From an uncultured Acidobacteriota bacterium (GTDB lineage: Bacteria; Acidobacteriota; Polarisedimenticolia; Polarisedimenticolales; Polarisedimenticolaceae), in contig CALZKF010000010.1 of NCBI GenBank assembly GCA_945787955.1, forward strand, positions 1 through 61,976: a stretch of DNA of 61,976 nt, read 5' to 3'. The position numbers and the translations under genes were made by a program. Within the stretch, counting starts at the first letter, position 1. Each line of letters starts with the position of its first letter. Shown piece after piece: positions 34,401 through 42,552 of this stretch. A model generated the notes under the pieces. That model did not search any database. It worked only from the letters and a program-made list of their open reading frames with translations, and had not been told where the DNA came from.

Positions 34401-35147
34401 TTGGAACAACCGGACCTGAGGACGGCGGCGGTGGTCCTGCGACCCCGATCCATCTCATCGTTGCTGCTGACCTGCGAGCACGCCTCGAAACGGCTGCCGG
34501 CCGGCATCCCGGTGAGTCGGCTGGAGCGAAAAACTCTCGCCTCCCACCACGGCATCGACATCGGAGCATGGACTTTGACCCGGGAGATAGCCTCTCGCCT
34601 GTCCGCCACCGCCTTGGGAGGGAGGTTCTCACGGCTATGGATCGATCTGAACAGGGCCATCGACGATCCCGAGCTGATCCGGTCTCAGGCAGAGGGCACC
34701 GGTCTCGGCTGGAATTTGAACCTGAGCCGCCGGGAGCGGGATCTCCGCATCAAGACGGTCCATGACCGCTACCACGCCGGGATCGACTACCAGGTCCTTC
34801 GCCGGTTGGACCGCAACGTCCGGCCTTTTCTGCTCTCAATCCATTCCTTCACGGACCGGTTCAATGGCCGGCACCGCGATTTCGACTGCGGCGTGCTGTA
34901 CCACAGGGACGGCAGTCAGGCCCGGGTCCTGGCCGCGGCACTGCGGGAGGAAGATCTTGCCGTGCGGTACAACGCTCCGTATTCCGGGAAGCTGGGGATG
35001 ATGTACGCCATACACCGCCATGGCGCAGCCTACCGGTTGCCCTGCCTGGAACTGGAAGTCAACCAGAACCGGATCGATTCCCGGAACAAGGTCCTCGGTC
35101 TCGCGCCGGCGATCTCCCGGGCGATAGGGCGGCTACTGGATTCCTAG
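34401..35147 (+). CDS. N-formylglutamate amidohydrolase family protein
   Basis: A 248-residue zinc hydrolase of the HutG/FGase family, which cleaves N-formylglutamate or related N-acyl amino acids. Motifs: LLLTCEHASKRLPAG, HHGIDIGAWTLTREIA, RLWIDLNRAIDDP, LLSIHSFTDRF and LELEVNQNRID. It begins at TTG 34401, preceded by GGAGG. No histidine-degradation genes are nearby, so the physiological substrate is uncertain. Its stop overlaps the convergent gene's stop in a CTAG. Confidence 0.86.
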   Translation: MEQPDLRTAAVVLRPRSISSLLLTCEHASKRLPAGIPVSRLERKTLASHHGIDIGAWTLTREIASRLSATALGGRFSRLWIDLNRAIDDPELIRSQAEGTGLGWNLNLSRRERDLRIKTVHDRYHAGIDYQVLRRLDRNVRPFLLSIHSFTDRFNGRHRDFDCGVLYHRDGSQARVLAAALREEDLAVRYNAPYSGKLGMMYAIHRHGAAYRLPCLELEVNQNRIDSRNKVLGLAPAISRAIGRLLDS

Positions 35148-35467
35148 CGGCGGTACGCCACCACCTTACCGCCGACGTCTGCGACCGGAGCCGGGTCGGC
35201 AGCCGCGCGACCGGCCCGCCGGGCATCGAACCATGCCGCCACCACCACGGCCAGGAGCACCAGAAAGAAGCTGAAGAAGAATCCCGCCACAAACCCGCTG
35301 CTGTAAGCCGAGCCGACCGCCTTGTAGTACGAACCGGCGGAGAGACTCTCCTGCCACGGCAGGTCGTTATTCACCATGGTCAGAAGGAAACCGCCCACTA
35401 CCGTGGCGCAGACCGCGAGACCGATCACGGCGATCATGGTAATGCTCCAGCGGACGCGCGGACTCAT
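35144..35467 (-). CDS. Hypothetical two-helix membrane protein
   Basis: A 107-residue protein with hydrophobic helices at about 9-32 (TMIAVIGLAVCATVVGGFLL) and 58-78 (GFVAGFFFSFFLVLLAVVVAA), a short polar loop between them and a basic tail. No family recognised. It is a single gene divergent from ispG by about 150 bases. Confidence 0.65.
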   Translation of the reverse strand: MSPRVRWSITMIAVIGLAVCATVVGGFLLTMVNNDLPWQESLSAGSYYKAVGSAYSSGFVAGFFFSFFLVLLAVVVAAWFDARRAGRAAADPAPVADVGGKVVAYRR

Positions 35468-35616
35468 GCTTCCTCCCTTTTCCCCTGCGCTAAGCGTTCC
35501 TCATGATATGTGCTGAATTGACCTTGTGCGCCACTGACATTTTCCGACACGGTGTCGCCGACAGGTCGGGACAGGATGCGGCTGGTAGAATGCAGGACCT
35601 TCAGGGAGGATACGTT

Positions 35617-37584
35617 TTGAGCCTGTACTCCTGGAAATCAGGACCGTTCACCTATCGACGCCGACCGACCCGGGCAGTGGCGGTTGGCAAGGTCGGTGTC
35701 GGCGGGACCAACCCGATCCGCGTTCAGTCCATGACTACTCCGTCCACCCGGGATACCCGGGGTACTGTGGCCCAAATCATCCGCATGGTTGACGCCGGCT
35801 GTGAAATCGTCAGGCTGACAGTCCCGACCACGGCGGACGCCGACAACATTCCGAACATCAGGGCCGGCCTCATGAGCGCAGGCATCGACGTACCGCTGGT
35901 GGCGGATATCCATTTCACCCCGGCGGCGGCGATGCTGGCGGCCGAATACGTGGAGAAGGTCCGGATCAATCCGGGCAACTATGCCGACCGCAAGAAGTTC
36001 GCCGTCCGTGAATATACCGATGAACAGTACGGCGAAGAGCTGGACAGGATCCGGGAGGCGTTCACTCCCCTGGTGCTGAAGTGCAGGGAACGGAACGTCT
36101 CCATGCGGATCGGCACCAACCATGGTTCTCTGTCCGACCGCATCCTGAACCGGTTCGGCGACACGCCGAGGGGGATGGTGGAATCGGCCCTGGAGTTCGT
36201 CCGCATCTGCGAGGAGCTGGACTACCGGGAACTGATCCTGTCCATGAAGGCCAGCAATCCGGTAGTGGTCCTGGAGGCATATCGCCTGCTGGTTTCCGCC
36301 ATGGACGACGAGGCCATGGACTACCCGCTGCACCTGGGTGTTACCGAGGCCGGTGACGGCGAGGACGCCCGGATCAAGTCCGCCATCGGTATCGGCGCCC
36401 TGCTTGAGGAAGGGATCGGAGACACCATCCGGGTCTCGCTGACCGAGGACCCGGTCGAGGAGATCCCGGTAGCCGTGGCGATGGCGGCCCCGTTCAACGG
36501 CCTGGATCCGGATGTGGAAACCGGTTCACCGATCTCCCTGCCGGCCATCGCCGACCTGACCCAGGCCAGCCCCCGCCGGCCCGGATCGCGGAACAACGGC
36601 CATGTCCCGGTGGAGGTGCCGCTGCCGGCGGGCGGCGAACCGGAAGCGCTCCAGGCTCTCCTGGACGCCGCTTCCGAGGACATGCCGGTGGAAACGGTCT
36701 CCGTCACCCTGACCGGTACCGGCCCGGACCTGGCGGCGCTCCGTGCCGTCCTGGCCGTGAAGGCGCCGGATGCCCGCTTGTCGGTGCAGGTCGATTCAAC
36801 ACAGCTTGCGGGGCTGGATCAGATTTTGCCCCATGCCGACCGCCTGCACTGGACCGGCGGGCAAGGGAATGGCGAGGCTTTGTTCAGCCGGTTGGCGGCT
36901 GCCGGCACCGGACTGCTCATCGAAACCGGAGGCCCCGATGCCGACGCGGCATCGACCCTTGCCGCAACACTGGCTGCAGCAGCCCTGAAGGCCGGCGTCC
37001 GGGACGTCAGCGTTACCTTGAGCCCGAGCTGCCTGCCGACGCCGCTGTTAGCGGTACGGCTGCTGGCCGGCCGCCTGGACCGGGCCGGCCTGGATGTGGG
37101 GATCGTGCTGCTGGACCGTCCCCACGACCGCAACGCCGACCCCAGGCTCGGCCCCGGATCGTCCCTGGGCGGGCTACTGTGCGAAGGGACCGGTGACGCG
37201 ATCCAGATCGCCCTCCCCGACCCGGTTGAGAGCCACCGCAGGGCGTTCGACATCCTTCAGGCCGCCAGGGTCCGGATCACCCGGACCGACTTCATCTCCT
37301 GCCCGTCATGCGGCCGCACCCTGTTTGATCTGGAGGAGACCACTGCCCGAATCAAGAAACGGACCTCCCACCTCAAGGGACTCAAGATCGCGATCATGGG
37401 CTGTATCGTCAACGGCCCCGGTGAGATGGCCGACGCCGATTTCGGCTACGTCGGTTGGGGCGAGGACAAGATCGCCCTGTTCGTCGGTATGGATATGGTC
37501 GCCAAGGACATCCCTACCGCCGAGGCGGATGACCGGCTGGTGCAACTGATCAAGTCCCACGACAAGTGGGTGGATCCGTCCTGA
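35617..37584 (+). CDS. ispG: 4-hydroxy-3-methylbut-2-enyl diphosphate synthase, long form
   Basis: A 655-residue IspG (GcpE) of the MEP isoprenoid pathway. The N-terminal TIM barrel runs from GKVGVGGTNPIRVQSMTT through VRINPGNYADRK and GVTEAGDGEDARIKSAIG. The 4Fe-4S cluster domain has Cys562, Cys565 (SCPSCGRTLFDLE), Cys596 and Glu603 (GCIVNGPGE). About 250 residues lie between, a degenerate second barrel typical of the long form found in plants, Chlamydiae and Bacteroidetes. I chose TTG 35617, seven bases after GGGAGG; the frame is open to 35503. The end overlaps the convergent gene by 35 bases. Confidence 0.93.
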   Translation: MSLYSWKSGPFTYRRRPTRAVAVGKVGVGGTNPIRVQSMTTPSTRDTRGTVAQIIRMVDAGCEIVRLTVPTTADADNIPNIRAGLMSAGIDVPLVADIHFTPAAAMLAAEYVEKVRINPGNYADRKKFAVREYTDEQYGEELDRIREAFTPLVLKCRERNVSMRIGTNHGSLSDRILNRFGDTPRGMVESALEFVRICEELDYRELILSMKASNPVVVLEAYRLLVSAMDDEAMDYPLHLGVTEAGDGEDARIKSAIGIGALLEEGIGDTIRVSLTEDPVEEIPVAVAMAAPFNGLDPDVETGSPISLPAIADLTQASPRRPGSRNNGHVPVEVPLPAGGEPEALQALLDAASEDMPVETVSVTLTGTGPDLAALRAVLAVKAPDARLSVQVDSTQLAGLDQILPHADRLHWTGGQGNGEALFSRLAAAGTGLLIETGGPDADAASTLAATLAAAALKAGVRDVSVTLSPSCLPTPLLAVRLLAGRLDRAGLDVGIVLLDRPHDRNADPRLGPGSSLGGLLCEGTGDAIQIALPDPVESHRRAFDILQAARVRITRTDFISCPSCGRTLFDLEETTARIKKRTSHLKGLKIAIMGCIVNGPGEMADADFGYVGWGEDKIALFVGMDMVAKDIPTAEADDRLVQLIKSHDKWVDPS

Positions 37585-38491
37585 AGCAGGGGTTTTCGGC
37601 GGCGAGCGCGCCGTCCACAAACAGGATCTCGCCGAACTCCGTCCGATGACCGGTTTTCCCCGGGAAATCGAATCGTATGCTCCAGCCCTCCGCCAGGAGG
37701 AGTTTACGGATGCGGCGATGCAGGGAGGAGGAATGGGTTCCGATAAACAGACGACTGACTTTTTCGCGGATTTCAGACCGTGCATCTTCCATCACCCGAA
37801 GTTCTTCCCCCTGGATATCCATGTGCAGAAGATCGACCCGTGGATACTTATCCAGCATAGGACCCAGTTTCGTGCACTTCACCTGAACCGAACGGCGTGA
37901 CGAAGATCTCGCTCCGAGGCTCAGACCGAAATCCCCGGATTCATCCCCCTCCGACCGATAGGAGGACGTCCCGACATGATCCGAGACCGCCGCCTGGGAA
38001 AGATGGTGCGCTTCCGGATCCAGTCCGTTGTTTTTGAGATGTTCCCGCATCCAGATGTAGCGGGTCGCCTCCATCTCCACGCCGACCAGGCGGGGCGCCA
38101 GATCGGGTCGGCCCCTTAACGCCTGTGCGGCGCTTACGAGCCAGTACCCATAGCCGGCGCCAAGTTCGAAGATCGTGTACAACGGGCCTGCTGCGCCGGC
38201 GATGGACTCAAGCAAAAATATGTACTCGAAATAGGATTGATCCGGAACGGGATATCCGGTTTCCAGATAACCTTTCGGTGACGGCTTGAAATGCTCCCTG
38301 AAGTTCGGGTCGGTTCTGACGCCCAGAAAATCAACGGCGAATCGACCGGACACCTCTCCTTTCCAGGGTTCGATCCTGAGCAGGGCCGGATGATGGTTTC
38401 CGTCCCATGGGACAGACGGGAACAACCGAGCCCTGGCTCTCCAGATCCGGAACTGCAGCGCCCGGACGATACGCCGCAAGAGTCCTTTCAC
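37550..38491 (-). CDS. FkbM-type SAM-dependent methyltransferase
   Basis: A 313-residue methyltransferase with the class I SAM motif TIFELGAGYGYWLVSAAQAL (motif I near residue 110), an acidic ribose-binding residue in LVGVEMEATRYIW, and the FkbM-type DLLHMDIQGEELRVM. FkbM enzymes O-methylate sugars or polyketides. It overlaps the upstream YciI-like gene by four bases. Acceptor unknown. No glycan genes are immediately next to it, so the context gives little. Confidence 0.85.
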   Translation of the reverse strand: MKGLLRRIVRALQFRIWRARARLFPSVPWDGNHHPALLRIEPWKGEVSGRFAVDFLGVRTDPNFREHFKPSPKGYLETGYPVPDQSYFEYIFLLESIAGAAGPLYTIFELGAGYGYWLVSAAQALRGRPDLAPRLVGVEMEATRYIWMREHLKNNGLDPEAHHLSQAAVSDHVGTSSYRSEGDESGDFGLSLGARSSSRRSVQVKCTKLGPMLDKYPRVDLLHMDIQGEELRVMEDARSEIREKVSRLFIGTHSSSLHRRIRKLLLAEGWSIRFDFPGKTGHRTEFGEILFVDGALAAENPCFRTDPPTCRGT

Positions 38492-38760
38492 TTCAGGTCC
38501 TGGTATGCTCGCAGGGTCCAGGATGCCAGGCCGTCCTGGATGAGCGGGAAACCGGCGGCGGTTTTCCTGGCGTCCAGGAGATCCTTCGCCACGAACACCG
38601 CCAGGAAACCGTCGTCCTGCTCCAGCCGTCCGGCCAGACGGATCCGGCCGGCCAGTTCCAGTTCCCGGAACGACTGCGCTTGGGCTTCGAGGGCAGATTC
38701 CACCTGGTCCGGGGTGGCGGTGATTCGGATCGTAACGGCGAAAAGCGGCATGGGAGACAT
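38488..38760 (-). CDS. YciI-like small protein
   Basis: A 90-residue protein resembling the YciI dimeric alpha-beta barrel family: MPLFAVTIRITATPDQVESAL at the start, a central GRIRLAGRLEQDDGFLAVFV hairpin, and PLIQDGLASWTLRAY at the end. The family includes small hydrolases and proteins of unknown role. The start could be ATG 38760 or 38751; neither has a clear ribosome-binding site. It overlaps the methyltransferase gene by four bases. Confidence 0.7.
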   Translation of the reverse strand: MSPMPLFAVTIRITATPDQVESALEAQAQSFRELELAGRIRLAGRLEQDDGFLAVFVAKDLLDARKTAAGFPLIQDGLASWTLRAYQDLK

Positions 38761-38846
38761 CTTAGCGCAACCGCCCGGGACGTGGTCACCAATGGAGTCG
38801 CTTGGTAGGATAATCCTCTGGCGACTCGATCCTGAGGGAGGGAAAG

Positions 38847-39062
38847 ATGAAGATCCAGATCGAATACTGCATGGAATGAAATTACGAACCGACCGCGGCC
38901 GGTCTGGCTGCAGAACTTAATCAGGCACTCGGGATCGAGGCGAAACTGGTCGCGTCCGGCGGTGGTGTGTTCGAGGTGACGGTGGACGGCATCAAGATCT
39001 TCTCGAAGAAGGCGCTGGGCCGGTTCCCCGAGGACGGAGAAATCCTGAAGCTGATCGGGTAA
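38847..39062 (+). CDS. SelW/SelT/SelH (Rdx) family selenoprotein, TGA read as selenocysteine
   Basis: A 71-residue thioredoxin-fold redox protein. ATG 38847 follows a strong GGGAGGGAAAG site. The frame meets TGA at 38877-38879 (codon 11) and then stays open to TAA at 39060-39062. Read through, it gives IEYCMEUNYEPTAAGLAAEL and GGGVFEVTVDGIKIFSKK, then GRFPEDGEI, the standard SelW-like pattern with a C8-x-x-U11 redox motif. Cys-containing bacterial homologues have C-x-x-C at this place. A hairpin follows 11 bases after the TGA. An automated caller would see only a 10-codon frame. The partner machinery (selA, selB, selC, selD) is not in the window. Confidence 0.88.
38891..38904 (+). promoter_or_regulatory. 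Candidate bacterial SECIS hairpin
   Basis: GACCG (38891-38895) and CGGTC (38900-38904) form a perfect five-base stem with loop CGGC, starting 11 bases after the in-frame TGA, so the loop lies 17-20 bases downstream. Bacterial SECIS elements sit immediately 3' of the UGA with an apical loop containing G at about this distance. It lies inside the coding sequence, as expected for bacteria. Confidence 0.6.
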
Positions 39063-39096
39063 GCCGGAGGCGGCGCAACCCGGGAGAGTACTTACC

Positions 39097-40002
39097 ATGG
39101 GCCTCTTTGACCGGCTGGTCAGCCTGACGCTTCCGATTGTTCCGAAACCGATCGTCGGCTATTTCTCAAGGCGCTACTTCGCAGGCGAGACAGCGGACCA
39201 GGCCTTTCAAGTGGCCCGGCGCCTCCTGGGCCGCAACGCCCTGGTAACCATGGATATCCTGGGTGAGTTCATAGAGGAGCTGTCGGAGGCCGACACCAAC
39301 ACCGCACAGTACGTCGACCTGATTCGGATGGTGGCCCGGGAACAACTGCCCCGGACCAATATCTCGGTGAAACTGACCGCCCTGGGACTCCAGTTGGACA
39401 AGGCCGCCTGCCTTGCCAACCTGCGCAAGCTGATGGAGGCGATCCGGGAGACCGACAACTTCCTGCGCATCGACATGGAAGACTCGCCGTGCACCGACGG
39501 TACCTTGGAACTGTACCGCATCCTGAGGGATGAATACCCCGGAATGGTCGGGGTGGTCTTGCAGTCCCGACTGCGCCGGTCCATGGCCGATATCGAAGCG
39601 CTGGTCCATCCACAGGCGAACTACAGGCTATGCAAGGGCATCTACCTGGAACCTGAGGAAATCGCCTTCACCGAATCGACCCGGATTCGAACCAACTTCA
39701 CCGCCCTCCTTGAGCGCATGATCGAAACCGGGGCCTACGTCGGAATCGCCACCCACGACGAACAACTGGTGGACGAAGCTCTGGAACTGATAGAAAGGCA
39801 CTCTCTCCCCGGGGATCGTTACGAGTTCCAGATGCTCCTGGGGGTGACCGAAGGGTTGGGGCAACGCATCCTGGACGCAGGTCACAGGCTCAGGATCTAC
39901 GTGCCGTACGGGGTGCAGTGGTACCCCTATTCGGTCCGAAGGTTGCGGGAGAACCCGCAGATCGCCGGTTACGCGTTCAAGGCGCTGTTCAACCGGAAGT
40001 GA
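39097..40002 (+). CDS. Proline dehydrogenase
   Basis: A 301-residue FAD-dependent proline dehydrogenase (PutA-type barrel) oxidising proline to pyrroline-5-carboxylate and passing electrons to quinone. Motifs: ISVKLTALGLQLDKA, FLRIDMEDSPCTDGTLELYR, VGVVLQSRLRRSM, RLCKGIYLEPEEIAF, VGIATHDEQLV, YEFQMLLGV and the C-terminal RIYVPYGVQWYPYSVRRL with the substrate-binding Arg pair. Length is typical of monofunctional bacterial enzymes. It follows the selenoprotein gene by 34 bases, so the two may be cotranscribed. The 3' end overlaps the convergent DUF2231 gene. Confidence 0.93.
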   Translation: MGLFDRLVSLTLPIVPKPIVGYFSRRYFAGETADQAFQVARRLLGRNALVTMDILGEFIEELSEADTNTAQYVDLIRMVAREQLPRTNISVKLTALGLQLDKAACLANLRKLMEAIRETDNFLRIDMEDSPCTDGTLELYRILRDEYPGMVGVVLQSRLRRSMADIEALVHPQANYRLCKGIYLEPEEIAFTESTRIRTNFTALLERMIETGAYVGIATHDEQLVDEALELIERHSLPGDRYEFQMLLGVTEGLGQRILDAGHRLRIYVPYGVQWYPYSVRRLRENPQIAGYAFKALFNRK

Positions 40003-40414
40003 CGCCGATACCGTACCCATAAACCAGGTGCCCGCCGATCCATGCAGTGACCATCGTCAAAAGCACACCGGCCAGGACCAGGACGGCGTACAGCGGCTTG
40101 TGGTCCGCCGGCAGACGTCCCCGGTTCCAGCCCTTCCACAATGTCAGGGCGGCGAACAGACCGAGCAGCACCAGGCCGAATCGTTCATGGAGGTTTACCT
40201 CCGCCCCACCGCCGTTGAAACCGGCAACCGAGTTTTGGGCCAGGAATCCGGCGACCACCGTCGGCGCCAGGAACAGCGTCCCGGCCATCAACAGGACCGC
40301 CCCGGCCTGTTCCCAGCCTTGTCGTCGCATCAGGATTCCCGCCGCTTCCAGGAGACCGCCGGTGACCAGGAAGGCAACGGAGAAATGGACCAGGGCCGGA
40401 TGGATCAAATGCAT
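39989..40414 (-). CDS. DUF2231-type membrane protein
   Basis: A 141-residue inner-membrane protein with four hydrophobic helices and the DUF2231 N-terminus MHLIHPALVHFSVAFLVTGG; His residues at the ends of helices (HERFG) are also typical. DUF2231 proteins are sometimes linked to haem or redox enzymes. It lies 20 bases downstream of dnaJ on the same strand. Confidence 0.8.
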   Translation of the reverse strand: MHLIHPALVHFSVAFLVTGGLLEAAGILMRRQGWEQAGAVLLMAGTLFLAPTVVAGFLAQNSVAGFNGGGAEVNLHERFGLVLLGLFAALTLWKGWNRGRLPADHKPLYAVLVLAGVLLTMVTAWIGGHLVYGYGIGVTSG

Positions 40415-40434
40415 GGAGGGCAGCCCCTGCCGGC

Positions 40435-41520
40435 TCAGCGGTCCGGATTGAGGCGTCGAAACTCTTCCAGCAGCTTCCGGGATGCCTTGTCCAGCTTCTC
40501 CGGCGGCCAGATCTGTACCACCGCCACCAGATCGCCGGCCTGGGTGCGACCGTTGGCAGGCACCCCTTTGCCCCGAATCCGGAACTTCTGCCCGCTACGG
40601 GTCCCGGGCGGGATGGTGATGGTGGTAGGGCCGTCCAGTCCGGGAACCTCCACCGTCCCTCCCAGCGCTGCCTGTGCAATCCCTACCGGGACTTCACAGA
40701 GCAGATTGCGGCCTTCCCGGGAGAAAGTATCGTCGGCCCCGACCCGTACGCGGAGATAGGCATTGCCGGCAGGCCCGCCGCCGATCCCGGCGTTCCCTTT
40801 CCCCGACAACAACACCTTGCCGCCGTCCTGGATGCCGGGGGGTATCCGGACCCGTAGTTTGTCCTCGGTTCCCCGTCGGCCGGAGCCGGCGCACGGGGTG
40901 CAGGCTGAGCCGGGCATCCGGCCCGTACCCCGGCAGCGCGGGCAGGCCATGGCGATTTGCATCCCGCCCCGCCCCTGGGCAATTCGGCCGTTGCCGCCGC
41001 AGGCAACGCAGCGATCGCCGCCGGTACCTGAGACGACGCCGCTGCCGGAGCAGGCTCCGCAGGCAGCTTTCCGGGGCAACCGGACCTCAAGGGTCTCTCC
41101 CAGCACAGCCGAACGGAACGAGATCCCGATCTCGAACTCGATATCCTCACCTCGTTGAGCTCCGCCGCCCCGGCCCCTGCCGCCACCGCGCCCACCCCCG
41201 GTGAACATGTCGAACAGCTGGCTGAAATCCATACCGCCGAAATTCATGCTGTTGAAGTCGAACTCTGCACCGGCGAACGGGTTGAAGTCGGCCCCGAAAG
41301 CGTCATGGCCTCCTTGATCGTAGCGCGCCCTCTTTTCGCTGTCCGACAGGACTGCGAACGCCTCCGCCACTTCCTTGAACTTCTTCTCCGCTTCAGGCTT
41401 ATCCGGATTGCGGTCCGGGTGGTACTTCATCGCCAGCTTGCGGTAAGCGGTTTTTATCTCTTTCTCGGTCGCTTTGCGGTTCAGGCCGAGGATTTCGTAG
41501 TAGTCCCGTCTGGTTGCCAT
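40435..41520 (-). CDS. dnaJ: Chaperone DnaJ
   Basis: A 361-residue Hsp40 co-chaperone for DnaK. The J-domain (about 1-70) has the HPD motif in [10 protein letters not shown] Gly/Phe-rich linker follows ([17 protein letters not shown]). Four zinc-finger repeats are present: [24 protein letters not shown] and CTPCAGSG. The C-terminal substrate domain contains [16 protein letters not shown]. All elements of a type I DnaJ are kept. dnaK is not adjacent. Confidence 0.95.
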   Translation of the reverse strand: MATRRDYYEILGLNRKATEKEIKTAYRKLAMKYHPDRNPDKPEAEKKFKEVAEAFAVLSDSEKRARYDQGGHDAFGADFNPFAGAEFDFNSMNFGGMDFSQLFDMFTGGGRGGGRGRGGGAQRGEDIEFEIGISFRSAVLGETLEVRLPRKAACGACSGSGVVSGTGGDRCVACGGNGRIAQGRGGMQIAMACPRCRGTGRMPGSACTPCAGSGRRGTEDKLRVRIPPGIQDGGKVLLSGKGNAGIGGGPAGNAYLRVRVGADDTFSREGRNLLCEVPVGIAQAALGGTVEVPGLDGPTTITIPPGTRSGQKFRIRGKGVPANGRTQAGDLVAVVQIWPPEKLDKASRKLLEEFRRLNPDR

Positions 41521-41583
41521 ACCATCCTAATAAAATCGAACTGTTCTCCTGTCAAGGTTTTCGGGTCGATGTAGAATGGAAGA

Positions 41584-42552
41584 GTGAGAACAGCTATTCT
41601 CAGAATTCTGGTCGCTGCGGGACTGGTGCTGGCCCTGACAGCCGGCGGCGGCGCTGCACAGGTTCCGGGAGATCCGCTGGGTGACCCTATTCCGGACCCG
41701 CTCCCCAGCCGGCCAAAACCGAAAAAAGATGGCGACAAGACCAAACCGGCATGGGAAACGCTCTTTCGGGAGTCCGACGCACCCTGGGAACTGTCGGCTG
41801 AGACCAACAAAATCCTGGCAGCCAGGGCCGACGCCTACCAGGAGTTTGCCCGGAGATTCACCTGCACCGAGACCGCCCGCTCCGCCAAATACCGGGGTGA
41901 TGAGGCCACAAAAGAGGAAAACCGCACCTATTCATACCTCTTGGTCACGGAGCCGTCGGTCGGCTCGTTCCAGGAGAGTCGCCACAAGATCAACAAGAAC
42001 GGCAAGGTCCAACGCGAGGAGGTCCGGGACGAGGAGAATTTTCCCCCGGCCTACGCCTGGGTGTTCCTGTTCAGCGGTTTCAACCAGGGTTTTTTCGCCT
42101 ACCGGGACCTGGGGGATTACTACGACGGATTCGACTGGGTTCGGGAGATCCAATTCAAGGGCTCGTTCCGATTCACAGACGGTAAGGACATCCGGCAATG
42201 GGAAGGGATCGCCCTGGTGGACGCCACCACCTTCACGCCGATTGAAATCCGAGCGGAACCGATCGGCCAACGGGACCATATCCGCGGCCTTTACCGCAGA
42301 TGGTCCACCGCTTTCAATCTGGTCGGGCTGCGGTTCGCGCCGCGGCCGTTCGGCTACAGCTGCCAGGTGAACTTCCGTTTGAGGGAGGCGGGGCTGACCT
42401 TCCCCACCCAGTTGCGGTACGACACGTTCCGGGCGGTGTCCAAACTAAAGTCGATCCCCTGGAAGGCATCCACCCGGGACTATACCGACTACCGCTTCTT
42501 CAACGTGGGCACCACCGAAGATGTCGGAGACGCCGCCGGCAAAACACCCTAG
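41584..42552 (+). CDS. Secreted hypothetical protein
   Basis: A 322-residue exported protein starting at GTG 41584. Signal peptide about residues 1-25 (LVAAGLVLALTAGGGAAQ), then a Pro-rich stretch (GDPIPDPLPSRPKPKK) and a domain rich in aromatic residues and strands. A similar arrangement occurs in uncharacterised Acidobacteria-type proteins, though I cannot name a family. It is divergent from dnaJ by 63 bases and its stop overlaps the stop of the convergent isomerase gene in CTAG. Confidence 0.72.
   Translation: MRTAILRILVAAGLVLALTAGGGAAQVPGDPLGDPIPDPLPSRPKPKKDGDKTKPAWETLFRESDAPWELSAETNKILAARADAYQEFARRFTCTETARSAKYRGDEATKEENRTYSYLLVTEPSVGSFQESRHKINKNGKVQREEVRDEENFPPAYAWVFLFSGFNQGFFAYRDLGDYYDGFDWVREIQFKGSFRFTDGKDIRQWEGIALVDATTFTPIEIRAEPIGQRDHIRGLYRRWSTAFNLVGLRFAPRPFGYSCQVNFRLREAGLTFPTQLRYDTFRAVSKLKSIPWKASTRDYTDYRFFNVGTTEDVGDAAGKTP

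Noticed and set aside
38877-38879. TGA treated as a normal stop, leaving a 10-codon peptide
   Set aside because: The frame after it is conserved SelW-like sequence to a proper TAA, with a hairpin at SECIS distance, so recoding is the better explanation.
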